Of a DNA stretch of 46,173 nt, positions 8,796 to 18,175 are shown piece by piece (positions within the stretch are counted from its first letter, which is position 1; every line of letters starts with the position of its first letter). Source of the stretch: Qipengyuania qiaonensis (GTDB lineage Bacteria > Pseudomonadota > Alphaproteobacteria > Sphingomonadales > Sphingomonadaceae); assembly GCF_019711515.1 (NCBI RefSeq), contig NZ_JAIGNO010000016.1, positions 1 through 46,173 of the forward strand, written 5' to 3'. The notes under the pieces were generated by a model. The model saw only the letters and a program-made list of their open reading frames with translations, had not been told where the DNA came from and ran no database searches. A program made the position numbers and the translations under genes.

Positions 8796-11468
8796 ATGAC
8801 TCAGGTCGGCAAGGACACGCTCGGAACCCGCTCAACTCTCACCGTGAACGGCAAGGATTACGCCTATTATTCCTTCGCGAAGGCGGAAAAGACGATCGGG
8901 GACGTGTCGAAACTGCCCTTCAGCCTGAAGGTCCTGCTGGAAAACATGCTGCGTTTCGAGGACGGAGGCTTCACCGTCTCGACAGACGACGCGCAGGCGC
9001 TCGCCGACTGGCAGAAGAACCCGTCGACCGGCAAGGAAATCCAGTACCGCCCCGCCCGCGTGCTGCTGCAGGATTTCACCGGTGTGCCTTGCGTGGTCGA
9101 CCTTGCCGCCATGCGCGACGCCATTTCGAAGCTCGGCGGCGATACCGCCAAGATCAATCCGCAGGTTCCGGTGAACCTTGTGATCGACCACTCGGTCATG
9201 GTCGACGAATTCGGTCACCCCAAGGCCTTCGAAAAGAACGTCGAACTGGAATATGCCCGCAATGCAGAGCGGTACGACTTCCTCAAATGGGGTTCGAAAA
9301 GCTTTCGGAACTTCTCCGCCGTGCCCCCGGGCACCGGCATCTGCCACCAGGTGAACCTCGAATACATCGGCAAGGGCGTTTGGTCGACCGCAGGCGAGGA
9401 CGGCCAGATGGTCGCCTATCCCGACACCTGCGTCGGTACCGATAGCCACACCACCATGATCAACGGTCTGGGCGTACTCGGCTGGGGCGTTGGCGGGATC
9501 GAAGCGGAAGCTGCAATGCTGGGCCAGCCGGTCTCGATGCTGATCCCCGAAGTCGTCGGCTTCAAGCTGACCGGCGCGATGGCCGAAGGCGTCACCGCCA
9601 CCGATCTGGTGCTGACTTGCGTCCAGATGTTGCGCGAAGTCGGCGTGGTCGGGCGTTTCGTCGAATTTTACGGTGAAGGCGTCGCCAAGCTGTCGCTCGC
9701 CGATCGCGCGACCATTGCCAACATGGCCCCCGAATATGGCGCGACCTGCGGCTTCTTCGGCATCGACGACAAGACGCTGGAATATATGCGCCTGACCGGG
9801 CGCGACGAAGACACCATCGCGCTGGTCGAAGCCTATTCGAAAGAACAGGGCATGTGGTTCACGCCCGAGAACGAGCCGGTTTTCACCAAGACGCTCGAGC
9901 TCGACGTGTCGAAGGTCGTCCCCTCGCTCGCCGGCCCCAAGCGCCCGCAGGATCGCGTCGCGTTGCCGCAGGTGGATGAGCTCTTCAACAGCGATCTCGA
10001 GAAGATCTACAAGAAGAGCGCTCCGGCGCGGGTCGGCGTGGACGGCAAGGACCACGACATCGGCGACGGCGACGTGGTGATCGCCGCGATCACCAGCTGC
10101 ACCAACACGTCCAACCCCGATGTGCTGATCGCCGCGGGCCTCGTTGCCAAGAAGGCGAACGAGAAGGGCCTCAAGCCCAAGCCCTGGGTCAAGACCTCGC
10201 TTGCGCCGGGATCGCAGGTGGTCACCGACTACCTTGAGAAGAGCGGCCTGCAGGACGATCTCGATGCGCTCGGCTTCGATCTCGTCGGCTATGGCTGCAC
10301 CACCTGCATCGGCAATTCGGGCCCCCTCGCTCCGCCGATCAGCAAGGCCATCAACGGCAACGACATCGTCGCCGCCTCCGTGCTTTCGGGCAACCGCAAT
10401 TTCGAAGGCCGCGTATCGCCCGACGTGCGCGCCAATTTCCTCGCCAGCCCGCCGCTGGTGGTTGCCTATTCGCTGCTCGGAACGGTCACCAAAGACATCA
10501 CCGAAACGCCGATCGGTCAGGACCAGAACGGCAATGATGTAATGCTCGCCGATATCTGGCCGACGAATGACGAAGTGCGCGAACACCGCACCAAGAACAT
10601 CGATCGCGACATGTTCGAAACCCGCTATGCCGACGTCTACAAGGGCGACGAGCACTGGCAGGCGATCAATGTCGAGGCCAGCGACACCTATCGCTGGAAC
10701 CCGACCAGCACCTATGTCGCCAGCCCGCCCTATTTCGAAGGCATGGGCATGGAACCGGCGCCGGTCACCGATATCGAGGGTGCAAAGCCGCTCGCCATCC
10801 TTGGCGACTCGGTCACCACCGACCACATCTCGCCTGCCGGCTCGATCAAGGAAGACAGCCCGGCTGGCACCTATCTGCAGGAACATCAGGTCGCGAACGC
10901 CGATTTCAACAGCTATGGCAGCCGCCGTGGCAACCACGACGTGATGATGCGCGGCACCTTCGCCAATATCCGCATCAAGAACGAAATGGTCCCCGGCGTC
11001 GAGGGTGGGTACACCACCTATAATGGCAAGCAGATGGCGATCTACGACGCCGCCATGAAGCACAAGGAAGACGGCACGCCGCTGGTGGTCGTTGCCGGCA
11101 AGGAATACGGCACCGGCTCGAGCCGCGACTGGGCGGCCAAGGGCACGATCCTCCTGGGCGTGCGCGCGGTGATCGTCGAAAGCTTCGAGCGTATCCACCG
11201 TTCGAACCTCGTCGGCATGGGCGTGCTGCCGGTCCAGTTCAAGGAAGGCGACACGCGCACCTCGCTGGGGCTCACAGCGGCCGACAGCTTCACGATCAAG
11301 GGGCTTGCCGACCTGACCCCGGGCCAGGATATCGAAGTCGAAGTTACCCGCGAGGATGGCTCGAGCTTCAGCTTCACGGCGCTGTGCCGCATCGATACCG
11401 CCAACGAGATGGAATATTACCGCAACGGCGGCATCCTGCATTACGTGCTGCGCAAGCTCGCGGCATAA
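8796..11468 (+). CDS. acnA: aconitate hydratase A
   Basis: 890 residues, the normal AcnA/IRP-type length. It interconverts citrate and isocitrate via cis-aconitate in the TCA cycle. The [4Fe-4S] ligands are Cys435 in [10 protein letters not shown] and Cys501 and Cys504 in [13 protein letters not shown]. Other signatures are [19 protein letters not shown] and, in the C-terminal swivel domain, [15 protein letters not shown] and [21 protein letters not shown] at 8779-8783 precedes the ATG at a somewhat long 12-base spacing. The 219-base divergent leader probably holds its promoter. The gene is highly GC-rich and conserved, and an antisense frame of 904 codons across it is a shadow. Confidence 0.97.
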   Translation: MTQVGKDTLGTRSTLTVNGKDYAYYSFAKAEKTIGDVSKLPFSLKVLLENMLRFEDGGFTVSTDDAQALADWQKNPSTGKEIQYRPARVLLQDFTGVPCVVDLAAMRDAISKLGGDTAKINPQVPVNLVIDHSVMVDEFGHPKAFEKNVELEYARNAERYDFLKWGSKSFRNFSAVPPGTGICHQVNLEYIGKGVWSTAGEDGQMVAYPDTCVGTDSHTTMINGLGVLGWGVGGIEAEAAMLGQPVSMLIPEVVGFKLTGAMAEGVTATDLVLTCVQMLREVGVVGRFVEFYGEGVAKLSLADRATIANMAPEYGATCGFFGIDDKTLEYMRLTGRDEDTIALVEAYSKEQGMWFTPENEPVFTKTLELDVSKVVPSLAGPKRPQDRVALPQVDELFNSDLEKIYKKSAPARVGVDGKDHDIGDGDVVIAAITSCTNTSNPDVLIAAGLVAKKANEKGLKPKPWVKTSLAPGSQVVTDYLEKSGLQDDLDALGFDLVGYGCTTCIGNSGPLAPPISKAINGNDIVAASVLSGNRNFEGRVSPDVRANFLASPPLVVAYSLLGTVTKDITETPIGQDQNGNDVMLADIWPTNDEVREHRTKNIDRDMFETRYADVYKGDEHWQAINVEASDTYRWNPTSTYVASPPYFEGMGMEPAPVTDIEGAKPLAILGDSVTTDHISPAGSIKEDSPAGTYLQEHQVANADFNSYGSRRGNHDVMMRGTFANIRIKNEMVPGVEGGYTTYNGKQMAIYDAAMKHKEDGTPLVVVAGKEYGTGSSRDWAAKGTILLGVRAVIVESFERIHRSNLVGMGVLPVQFKEGDTRTSLGLTAADSFTIKGLADLTPGQDIEVEVTREDGSSFSFTALCRIDTANEMEYYRNGGILHYVLRKLAA

Positions 11469-11491
11469 CCCATGATGTGCGCCGCCGTAGC

Positions 11492-12211
11492 ATGTCGGTT
11501 CTGAGCCGCTTTTCGAGGCTGCTGGGGCGTTCCGAAATCGATCCACGAGCCGATCCCGCAGTCATGCGCGGGATCGGCGATGCGGTTCGCGATCGCCTTA
11601 GGACCGACCCGCAGGTGCAATCGCGCGGCGGCGACAAGGCCGATCTGTTCCTGATGCGCGGGCTGCTGACCGCGCAGGAATGCCGCAAGCTGATCGCCAT
11701 TATCGACAGCCGCATCCAGCCTTCCGTGCTGTTCTCGGAGAAAGTGGCGCCCAAGGGGCGCACCAGTTCGACGCACTTCTTTTCCGAAGACATGCCCGAA
11801 ACCCTCGCGCTCTCGCGCAAGATCGGTGATGTGACCGGCATCGCCCGCGTCCATGCCGAACCTCTCCAGGGTCAGCGTTATCGGGTCGGGGAGGAATATC
11901 GCCATCATCGCGACCATTTCCGCCTCGATCGCCCGCATTGGCAGGTCGAACGGCGGCGCGGCGGGCAGCGTAGCTGGACCGCGATGGTCTATCTCAATGC
12001 CGTCGAGGAAGGCGGCGAGACCGAGTTTCCCGAGCTCGACCTGAGGGTCGTGCCCGAACCCGGCTTGCTGCTGATGTGGGACAATATGGACCGCAAGGGA
12101 CACCCCAATCGGGCAACGCGGCACGCTGCCCTACCCGTGCAGGCGGGCGAGAAATACGTCGTGACGCAATGGTACCGGCAGGGCGAGTGGAGCCTGCGCC
12201 AGCGCGACTAG
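11492..12211 (+). CDS. prolyl 4-hydroxylase-type 2OG-Fe(II) dioxygenase
   Basis: 239 residues from ATG 11492, 23 bases after the acnA stop and therefore likely read through from it. An earlier in-frame ATG at 11384 lies inside acnA and is rejected. The C-terminal two thirds form a prolyl-4-hydroxylase alpha-subunit-like fold. The HxD iron motif is seen in YRHHRDHF, the double-stranded beta-helix strand in WTAMVYLNAVEEGGETEFPEL, and the distal-His/2-oxoglutarate region in KGHPNRATRHAALPV. The enzyme would use Fe2+, O2 and 2-oxoglutarate. The hydroxylated substrate is unknown. No signal peptide is seen, so it is probably cytoplasmic. Confidence 0.85.
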   Translation: MSVLSRFSRLLGRSEIDPRADPAVMRGIGDAVRDRLRTDPQVQSRGGDKADLFLMRGLLTAQECRKLIAIIDSRIQPSVLFSEKVAPKGRTSSTHFFSEDMPETLALSRKIGDVTGIARVHAEPLQGQRYRVGEEYRHHRDHFRLDRPHWQVERRRGGQRSWTAMVYLNAVEEGGETEFPELDLRVVPEPGLLLMWDNMDRKGHPNRATRHAALPVQAGEKYVVTQWYRQGEWSLRQRD

Positions 12212-12229
12212 GGCCGCGCCGTCAGGCGA

Positions 12230-13264
12230 TCAGGCGCCGCGCTTGATACGGAACTTTCGGCGACCGAGGATCGCCGCTGCCGCCATCCCGAACAGCGCCA
12301 TCATCGGCGGCGCGGGCACATCCGTGCCGCTCGTCGTGCCGGAAGTCGTCACAATGCCCGTGGTGGACACCACACCGGTTGTCGAAACCACTCCGGTGGT
12401 GGAAACGACGCCGGTCGTCGAAACGACACCGGTTGTTGAGACTTCACCAGTGGACGTCGAGACTTCACCAGTGGACGTCGAGACTTCGCCCGTAGAGGTG
12501 GAGACTTGGCCAGTCGATGTCGAGACTTCCCCGGTAGAGGTAGACACTTCACCGGTGGAGGTGGAAACCTCGCCAGTCGATGTCGAGACTTCGCCGGTGG
12601 AAGTGGACACTTCGCCCGTGGTCGTGGTCGAGCTTACTTCACCGGTGCTGGTCGATACGCCGCCCGTAGTGGTCGAACTGGAAGTCGAACTCGAGGTGGA
12701 GCTGCCGCCACTGGAGGTCGAGGTGGAACTTCCGCCCGTCGACGTGGTGGTCGAAACGATCACGTCCCCGGGTTCGCCGCCGGTGGTCGTGGTCGAGTTG
12801 ACGACCACACTGCCGCCGCCGCTCGAACCGGTGAAGAAGCCACCGAAAAAGCCACCGCCGAAGCCGCCGCCATAGCCACCACCGCCGTATCCGCCACCGG
12901 GTATGGAGCGGGCCGAACCGCTACCGCCGACAGGTGCCGCCGCAGGCAGCGGCGGGACGGGGACGGGCACCATCGCCTGGCGATAGACCGGCGGACAGAT
13001 ATTGTCGGGATTGTAGGCTGCCTGGGGCGAGTCGGCCGGTACGCATTCAACCTGCCGTGGCGGAATGGTGCGGGCGCGCGGCACGGTGGCCCGCGGTACG
13101 GTGCGCGGCTTGATCTGCTTGACGGAAGCCTGCTTGACCGATTTCGACTTGTATTGCGGATTGTCCGTAAGGGGCTTCTCTGCAACGTGCACCGCGCCGC
13201 CGGCAAGCAGGGCACCGCCCGCCGCAGTGGCCGAGAGTTTGGCAAGAGCTGACTTGACCGACAT
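12230..13264 (-). CDS. exported Ser/Thr-repeat protein with PEP-CTERM-like tail
   Basis: 344 residues. The N-terminus looks like a secretion signal (MSVKSALAKLSATAAGGALLAGGA). A basic Pro/Lys-rich stretch with two Cys follows (about 30-100), then a Gly/Tyr/Phe-rich segment (about 115-150). A long low-complexity region comes next: about ten copies of a TGEVSTS-like heptamer, then five STTGVV-like units (about 165-305). The end is VPAPPMMALFGMAAAAILGRRK plus basic residues, i.e. a Pro motif, one hydrophobic helix and an Arg/Lys stop. That is the architecture of PEP-CTERM/exosortase sorting tails, though the motif is VPAP and not VPEP. I infer a surface or extracellular protein whose Ser/Thr repeats could be glycosylated. 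No enzyme domain is visible. Confidence 0.75.
   Translation of the reverse strand: MSVKSALAKLSATAAGGALLAGGAVHVAEKPLTDNPQYKSKSVKQASVKQIKPRTVPRATVPRARTIPPRQVECVPADSPQAAYNPDNICPPVYRQAMVPVPVPPLPAAAPVGGSGSARSIPGGGYGGGGYGGGFGGGFFGGFFTGSSGGGSVVVNSTTTTGGEPGDVIVSTTTSTGGSSTSTSSGGSSTSSSTSSSTTTGGVSTSTGEVSSTTTTGEVSTSTGEVSTSTGEVSTSTGEVSTSTGEVSTSTGQVSTSTGEVSTSTGEVSTSTGEVSTTGVVSTTGVVSTTGVVSTTGVVSTTGIVTTSGTTSGTDVPAPPMMALFGMAAAAILGRRKFRIKRGA
12341..12650 (-). repeat. in-frame 21-bp tandem repeats
   Basis: Degenerate tandem units of about 21 bases (on the + strand GAGACTTCACCAGTGGACGTC and variants) encode the TGEVSTS heptamers of the 344-residue exported protein, followed by shorter GGTTGTCGAAAC-like units for STTGVV. 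The unit length is a multiple of three, so copy-number change would keep the frame. The array is translated and has no spacers, so it is not a CRISPR. Confidence 0.85.
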
Positions 13265-13480
13265 CGCTTGTACTTCCCTTTGCGACCGGACAGGGATGAA
13301 GACATCTTCCCTGCCGCAGTCCTGGACCTTGTCTAACGCGAATCCCGATGCGGTATTCGCACGAATTCACTGATCGCTAGTTCACCTAGAAAGTAAATTT
13401 TTCACCGAATTGCGAGGCTTGCGCAAGCGGCGTCCCGTTTCGGGACCGAAATCTTTAGCATTCCTGCCGCAGCGGTAGCT

Positions 13481-14509
13481 TCACTTGTCGAACATATCCC
13501 CCTGCGGCCGCGAGGGGGGTGTGATGCCGAGATGCTGCCAGCCGCCATCGTTGAGGCAGCGCCCGCGCGCCGTGCGGGCGATCAGGCCGAGTTGAATGAG
13601 GTAGGGTTCGATCACTTCCTCCACCGTGTCGCGGGGTTCCGACAGACCCGCGGCCAGCGTTTCGACACCCACGGGTCCGCCTTTATAGGTGGTCGCGATC
13701 ATGGTGAGATAGCGGCGATCCATCGAATCGAGGCCGAGCGAATCCACCTCCAGCCGGGTCAGCGCCTCGTCGGCCACTCTGGTCGTGACCACCGGTTCGC
13801 CCAGCACGCTGGCGAAGTCGCGCACGCGGCGCATCAGGCGCCCGGCGACCCGCGGGGTGCCGCGCGACCGACGGGCGATCTCGCGTGCGCCGCCTTCGTC
13901 GATGCCCATGCCGAGCAGGCCGGCGCCGCGGGTGACGACCCTGAGCAGTTCGTCCTCGGTGTAGAAATTGAGCCGCACCGGAATGCCGAAGCGGTCGCGC
14001 AGCGGCGTCGTCAGCAACCCCTGCCGCGTGGTCGCACCGACCAGAGTGAAGGGCGGCAGGTCGATCCGCACGCTGCGCGCACTGGGTCCCTCGCCGATGA
14101 TGATATCGAGCGCACGGTCCTCCATCGCCGGATAGAGCACCTCCTCGACGACGGGATTCAGCCGGTGGATCTCGTCGATGAAGAGCACGTCGTTGGGCTC
14201 GAGATTGGTCAGCAGCGCCGCCAGATCGCCCGCCTTCGCGATTACTGGCCCGCTGGTGGCGCGGAACCCGACGCCGAGTTCCTTCGACACGATCTGCGCC
14301 AGCGTGGTCTTGCCGAGACCCGGCGGGCCGAAGAACAGCACATGGTCCATCGCCTCGCCGCGGCCACGTGCGGCTTCGATGAACACGCGCAGGTTCTCGT
14401 GCGCTGCTTTCTGCCCGACGAATTCGTCCAGCGACTTGGGACGCAGCGCGGCATCCGGGTCGTCCGGCTGGCGCTCGGGAGAGTGGAGGGAGACGGGTTC
14501 GGTCACCAT
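13481..14509 (-). CDS. ruvB: Holliday junction branch-migration ATPase RuvB
   Basis: 342 residues from ATG 14509, which has AGGAAAAG just upstream; an upstream in-frame ATG adds nine residues inside the preceding gene. RuvB is the hexameric AAA+ motor that drives branch migration with RuvA. Visible signatures are [11 protein letters not shown] at the start of the domain, Walker [14 protein letters not shown] (about 62-74), Walker [13 protein letters not shown] (about 115-125), sensor 1 GATTRQG, and the arginine-finger/winged-helix end with [16 protein letters not shown]. The start overlaps the stop of the 84-codon gene upstream (ATGGTGA), suggesting translational coupling. It is the last gene of the operon that begins with ruvA. 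Confidence 0.97.
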   Translation of the reverse strand: MVTEPVSLHSPERQPDDPDAALRPKSLDEFVGQKAAHENLRVFIEAARGRGEAMDHVLFFGPPGLGKTTLAQIVSKELGVGFRATSGPVIAKAGDLAALLTNLEPNDVLFIDEIHRLNPVVEEVLYPAMEDRALDIIIGEGPSARSVRIDLPPFTLVGATTRQGLLTTPLRDRFGIPVRLNFYTEDELLRVVTRGAGLLGMGIDEGGAREIARRSRGTPRVAGRLMRRVRDFASVLGEPVVTTRVADEALTRLEVDSLGLDSMDRRYLTMIATTYKGGPVGVETLAAGLSEPRDTVEEVIEPYLIQLGLIARTARGRCLNDGGWQHLGITPPSRPQGDMFDK

Positions 14510-14757
14510 TTCTTTTCCTGCGCCAGCAATTCGCATTGTCCCTTAGAAAGGCGGAGAATCCCGATCCGAACCGGCATCCAGCCAATCCAGACGCCTCCAC
14601 GCTCCTCACACTTAGCAACGTCATCGCGATAGTCAGCGATCTGCGCGACCAATGCCCCGATCACTGCGACCATGAACAAGGCTAGACCTCCCCATAGCTT
14701 GATGGCCGGGTTGAGCTTGATGTTGCCCATTATGCCGCGAACGAAGATCACGTGCAC
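14503..14757 (-). CDS. small membrane protein between dsrE-like gene and ruvB
   Basis: Up to 84 residues from GTG 14757, or 75 from ATG 14730 ([15 protein letters not shown]). Neither has a clear ribosome site. One hydrophobic helix ([21 protein letters not shown]) is followed by a short soluble tail with two Cys ([14 protein letters not shown]…GQCELL) about 26 residues apart, which could form a disulfide if the tail faces the periplasm. The gene starts 4 bases after the DsrE-like stop and overlaps ruvB by 7 bases, so it is translated within the operon. I do not recognise a family. Its placement does not by itself imply a role in recombination. Confidence 0.7.
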   Translation of the reverse strand: MHVIFVRGIMGNIKLNPAIKLWGGLALFMVAVIGALVAQIADYRDDVAKCEERGGVWIGWMPVRIGILRLSKGQCELLAQEKKW

Positions 14758-14761
14758 ACCA

Positions 14762-15274
14762 TCAAAACGGGTTCTCCGTATAGCCCGCCTGCTGCAACAG
14801 GGCGTGGGCGGTCATTGCCGACAGCGCCATCTCGACGCCGGGGATCAGGTCTTCCTGCGTCACGCCATAGACTGCCGCGCTCTGGCCGCAGACGATGAAG
14901 CGCACGCCGTGTTCGAGCATCACCTGCACCATGTCGGCCGAGGTGTTGTCGGGCTTCGCCAGGAGATCGTTCACCGCCTTGCCATGCACCACCACGGCAA
15001 CGCGGATATTCTCCTCCGCCACACCATGGGCGACGTGCATGTTGATGAAGCGCGCCGCGCTTTCGAGGCGCCGGTTTAGCTTGCCCTCGTCCGCCGGCTC
15101 CAAGACGTCGAAAGCCACCGCGAATTCGCTATCGGCGGGAACTTCGCCGATGCCCTCGACCGGCGCATGCGGCCCGAACCGGGTGAATACCGGCCCTGTC
15201 TTGAAAACGCTCATATCCTGCGCGGCGAGCGGTGCCGCAAGCAGCAGAAGCGGGGCAAGGAACAGGGGTTTCAT
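14762..15274 (-). CDS. exported DsrE-family protein
   Basis: 170 residues with a clear signal peptide (MKPLFLAPLLLLAAPLAAQ). The mature part has the DsrE/DsrF-like alpha/beta fold pattern: INMHVAHGVAEENIRVAVVVHG, then a central MLEHGVRFIVCGQSAAVYGV with a conserved-type Cys, and a C-terminal helix ending in LLQQAGY. The family includes sulfur-relay proteins, but exported members like this one have no established substrate. The start lies 33 bases downstream of the GFA-family gene and the stop 4 bases before the next start, so it is an operon member. Confidence 0.8.
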   Translation of the reverse strand: MKPLFLAPLLLLAAPLAAQDMSVFKTGPVFTRFGPHAPVEGIGEVPADSEFAVAFDVLEPADEGKLNRRLESAARFINMHVAHGVAEENIRVAVVVHGKAVNDLLAKPDNTSADMVQVMLEHGVRFIVCGQSAAVYGVTQEDLIPGVEMALSAMTAHALLQQAGYTENPF

Positions 15275-15307
15275 GGGCGATGCCTCCTCAGACCTGGCGG
15301 CCGGCTG

Positions 15308-15706
15308 TCAGTCATAATGCTCGATCCCCTCCCCCACGATCGCGATCCAGCTATGCTTGCGCGCCTCGTAAACCGAATAATTCGGGGCCGGAAAGGCAGG
15401 GTCTGCAAAGCGCCCGACGGGGATCGCCACAAGATCGCGGTGCGGGCGAGCGACATACCATACCTCGGACCCGCAGACAGAACAGAAATGGTGGTCGCTG
15501 GTGTTGCCGTTTTCGGCGGTGCGGGTCCAGACACGATGCTCGCCTTCGGTCGTTACCTTGTCGGCCGGAAAGCGCGCCTGCGCCGCGAAGGCGGAACCGC
15601 TGCGCTTCTGGCAATCGAGGCAGTGACATACGGAAATCCGCACCGGCTCACCTTTGCATGCGGCGGAGAGCCGACCGCACTGGCAGCTGGCGACACGCGC
15701 TTTCAT
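15308..15706 (-). CDS. GFA-family zinc protein (CENP-V/GFA domain)
   Basis: 132 residues forming a single GFA domain. The zinc ligands are visible as CQCG near residues 8-11, CHCLDCQKRSG near 27-37, and CSVCGSEVW near 75-83. The domain is named for glutathione-dependent formaldehyde-activating enzyme, but most family members have no proven activity, so that reaction should not be assumed. Its ATG overlaps the stop of the NUDIX gene (ATGA), indicating translational coupling within the ruvA-ruvB operon. Confidence 0.88.
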   Translation of the reverse strand: MKARVASCQCGRLSAACKGEPVRISVCHCLDCQKRSGSAFAAQARFPADKVTTEGEHRVWTRTAENGNTSDHHFCSVCGSEVWYVARPHRDLVAIPVGRFADPAFPAPNYSVYEARKHSWIAIVGEGIEHYD

Positions 15707-16107
15707 AGACGCTTTCCTTCCAGCGCCAGCGGGAGAATATGATCCCGCGTCAGCGGCGCGAGTTCGACGGGGCCAGGGGCGCCGGGTGCGATCCAGCGGG
15801 CTTCGGCCAGTTCGGCCCCGACCCGGTAAGCGCCGGGTGAGCGGCAGGCGAAGATCTCGGCCTTTACAAGACAGTCCGGCTCGTTGGCGGCGGGCGCGGT
15901 TGCACGGCCGAGATACCCCAGGTCGTCCTCCGACAAGCGCAGCGACAGCTCCTCTTCGAGCTCGCGCAGCAGAGTTTGTGCCGGCTTCTCACCGTCCTCG
16001 ATCTTGCCACCCGGTTGCATGAACGCGGTTGTCCCACGCTTGCGGACGAGCAGGATACTGCCCGCCGCATCCCGCAACACCGCTACCGCGATCCGGATCA
16101 CGCTCAT
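15703..16107 (-). CDS. NUDIX hydrolase
   Basis: 134 residues, a single NUDIX domain. The NUDIX box reads [20 protein letters not shown] at about residues 33-52, matching GX5EX7REUXEE; the usual Gly after the box is Ser, a common variation. These enzymes hydrolyse nucleoside diphosphates linked to another group, and the precise substrate is not visible. The N-terminal strand [22 protein letters not shown] is typical of MutT-like members, so a nucleotide-sanitising role next to ruvA is plausible but inferred. It overlaps ruvA upstream and the GFA gene downstream by 4 bases each. Confidence 0.88.
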   Translation of the reverse strand: MSVIRIAVAVLRDAAGSILLVRKRGTTAFMQPGGKIEDGEKPAQTLLRELEEELSLRLSEDDLGYLGRATAPAANEPDCLVKAEIFACRSPGAYRVGAELAEARWIAPGAPGPVELAPLTRDHILPLALEGKRL

Positions 16108-16700
16108 CCCGCAGCCCGCTTGAGCGCGACGCGGATGAGGTCGCCCTCGCTCGCGCCTTCGCCCAGTTCGCCCTGCGCCGCAGCCACCGCGCGCGCGGCG
16201 ACGACGGGCTTGAAGCCGAGATTCTCGAGCGCGCTCACCGCGTCGGCGCTGGAGCTACCAGACAATTGAGCCGCTGGTTCGACCCCGCCCCTGGGCACCA
16301 CTCCGGCCTTGTCTTTCAGTTCGTTGACGATGCGGCCCGCCAGCTTCGGTCCCACCCCATTGGCCCGTGCGACCATCGCCGCGTCGCCATTGGCGCAGGC
16401 CTGCTGCAGCTCGCCGGTCGACAGCGCGGAGAGGATCGCCAGCGCCACTTTGCTGCCGACGCCCTGCACCTGCGTGAGCAGGCGGAACCAGTCGCGCTCG
16501 GCGCTTTCCGCGAAGCCGAGCAGGCGCATGTCGTTCTCGCTCACCTGCAGATCGGTATAGACGGTACAGGACTCGCCCACTTCGCCGAGCGCGCTGAGCG
16601 TCCGGGCCGAACAATGGACGAGATAGCCGACGCCCGCGACATCGATCACCGCCCAGTCGGCACCGGTTTCGTCGAGCAGGCCCTTCAGCTTCGCAATCAT
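16104..16700 (-). CDS. ruvA: Holliday junction protein RuvA
   Basis: 198 residues. RuvA tetramers bind four-way junctions and load RuvB. The OB-fold domain (about 1-64) begins [11 protein letters not shown]. The central helix-hairpin-helix region shows [17 protein letters not shown] and [19 protein letters not shown] (about 70-130). A variable linker leads to the RuvB-binding domain III at the end (about 150-198). It is the first gene of the operon. ruvC, often upstream of ruvA, is not here: a 334-base gap and divergent aroC follow instead. Confidence 0.96.
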   Translation of the reverse strand: MIAKLKGLLDETGADWAVIDVAGVGYLVHCSARTLSALGEVGESCTVYTDLQVSENDMRLLGFAESAERDWFRLLTQVQGVGSKVALAILSALSTGELQQACANGDAAMVARANGVGPKLAGRIVNELKDKAGVVPRGGVEPAAQLSGSSSADAVSALENLGFKPVVAARAVAAAQGELGEGASEGDLIRVALKRAAG

Positions 16701-17034
16701 GTGTCCCGTTCCGCACCACGCTTCAGTCCTTGAGCGCGTTTTGTTCCTGCCGACTCGGCGGCAATTTGGCTAGCCCCGCCGTGAACTTGTGCGCCATCGG
16801 CTGCGTCGCCTTGTTCAGGCTTTTGCCCGGAAAGCTGAAACATGGACCGCCTGTTACACCGTCCAAGAACGAAAAAATCCGTCGAGGTGAGCGCCGCGCG
16901 TGGACCCGACGATATACAGGCAGGCGATGCAAAGGTAACGGCTCATCCGCTGACCATGCCAAGTTGCAGCGAAGTAGGAAAATCTTCGCCGCTCCGCCGC
17001 TCGACAGTCGCTGCACTTGCGCTAAGACACGCGC
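16701..17034. other. 334-base divergent intergenic region between ruvA and aroC
   Basis: No convincing gene is visible. On the leftward strand, a 48-codon frame (16697-16843) ends in an ATGA overlap with ruvA but has only a weak ribosome site and an unremarkable, Gly/Ala/Gln-rich sequence. The space presumably holds the leftward ruvA-operon promoter and the rightward aroC promoter. No strong -35/-10 pair or terminator stood out. Confidence 0.5.
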
Positions 17035-18102
17035 ATGAGCTGGAACACATTCGGACGGAGCCTGCGCTTTACCACCTGGGGCGAAAGCCACGGCCACGCC
17101 ATCGGCGCGGTGGTCGACGGGTGCCCGCCGGGGGTCGACCTGTCCGAAGCCGATATCCAGCCCTTCCTCGATGCGAGGAAGCCCGGACAGAACAAGTTCA
17201 CGACCCAGCGCAAGGAGCCGGATGAGGTCCGCATCCTGTCGGGCGTGTTCGAAGGCAAGACCACCGGTACGCCGATCAGCCTGTTGATCGAGAATACCGA
17301 CCAGCGATCGAAGGATTATTCGGAGATCGCCAACACCTATCGCCCCGGCCATGCCGATTACGCCTATGACGCGAAATACGGCTTTCGCGACTATCGCGGC
17401 GGCGGGCGCAGCAGCGCGCGCGAGACGGCGATGCGCGTGGCGGCAGGCGCGGTGGCGCGGCTGGTCATTCCCGAGGTGAGCATCCTCGCCTACGTCGCGG
17501 AAATCGGCGGGGATGCGATGGACCCGGCGAATTTCGACCGCGAAGAGATCGCGCGCAATCCCTTCTGGTGTCCCGACGCGGATGCGGCCAAGCGCTGGGA
17601 GAAGCTGGTCGACGAAGCGCGCAAGGCGGGATCGTCATTGGGCGCGGTGGTCGAATGCGTGGCCAGCGGAGTGCCCGCCGGCTGGGGCGCGCCGGTCTAT
17701 GCCAAGCTCGACGCGGATCTGGCGGCGGGCATGATGAGCATCAATGCGGTCAAGGGCGTCGAGATCGGCGACGGCTTCGGCGCGGCGCGGCTGACCGGCG
17801 AGGAGAATGCCGACCCCATGCGCCCCGGAAACGACGGCCCGCGCTTCGAGGCCAACCATGCCGGCGGGATCGCGGGCGGGATCAGCACCGGCCAGCCGGT
17901 CACCTGCCGCGTGGCGTTCAAGCCGACGAGTTCGATCTTCACCCCGGTCGAGAGCATCACGTGTGACGGCGAGGCAACCGAAGTGCGCACCAAGGGCCGC
18001 CACGACCCCTGCGTCGGCATCCGCGGCACGCCGGTGGTCGAAGCGATGATGGCGCTGGTGCTGGCCGATCACAAGCTGCTGCACCGGGGGCAGTGTGGGT
18101 AG
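17035..18102 (+). CDS. aroC: chorismate synthase
   Basis: 355 residues. It converts 5-enolpyruvylshikimate 3-phosphate to chorismate with reduced FMN, the last common step to aromatic amino acids. The family signatures are present in order: [15 protein letters not shown] at the N-terminus, the [24 protein letters not shown] segment near residues 119-142 that binds FMN and substrate, and [17 protein letters not shown] near the C-terminus. The length is standard. The gene is monocistronic as far as can be seen, divergent from ruvA and convergent with the alpha/beta hydrolase. Confidence 0.97.
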   Translation: MSWNTFGRSLRFTTWGESHGHAIGAVVDGCPPGVDLSEADIQPFLDARKPGQNKFTTQRKEPDEVRILSGVFEGKTTGTPISLLIENTDQRSKDYSEIANTYRPGHADYAYDAKYGFRDYRGGGRSSARETAMRVAAGAVARLVIPEVSILAYVAEIGGDAMDPANFDREEIARNPFWCPDADAAKRWEKLVDEARKAGSSLGAVVECVASGVPAGWGAPVYAKLDADLAAGMMSINAVKGVEIGDGFGAARLTGEENADPMRPGNDGPRFEANHAGGIAGGISTGQPVTCRVAFKPTSSIFTPVESITCDGEATEVRTKGRHDPCVGIRGTPVVEAMMALVLADHKLLHRGQCG

Positions 18103-18175
18103 CGGACATTCGGCTTGCGTCTCTAAACTCAGTCATTCTGAACACCTCGTTCCGCTACTAAGAGCAGACATCGTA

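Noticed and set aside
8832..11546. A 904-codon open frame antisense to acnA
   Set aside because: It mirrors the third-base GC bias of acnA, shows no domain, and acnA is unmistakable on the other strand.
12341..12650. Tandem repeats that could suggest a CRISPR array
   Set aside because: Units are contiguous 21-base coding repeats in frame, with no spacers.
16697..16843. A 48-codon frame ending in an ATGA overlap with ruvA
   Set aside because: The ribosome site is weak, composition is plain, and there is no recognisable motif. The overlap alone is not enough.
16723..17352. A 209-codon leftward frame overlapping the aroC start
   Set aside because: Most of it is antisense to aroC, and the part outside shows no recognisable domain.
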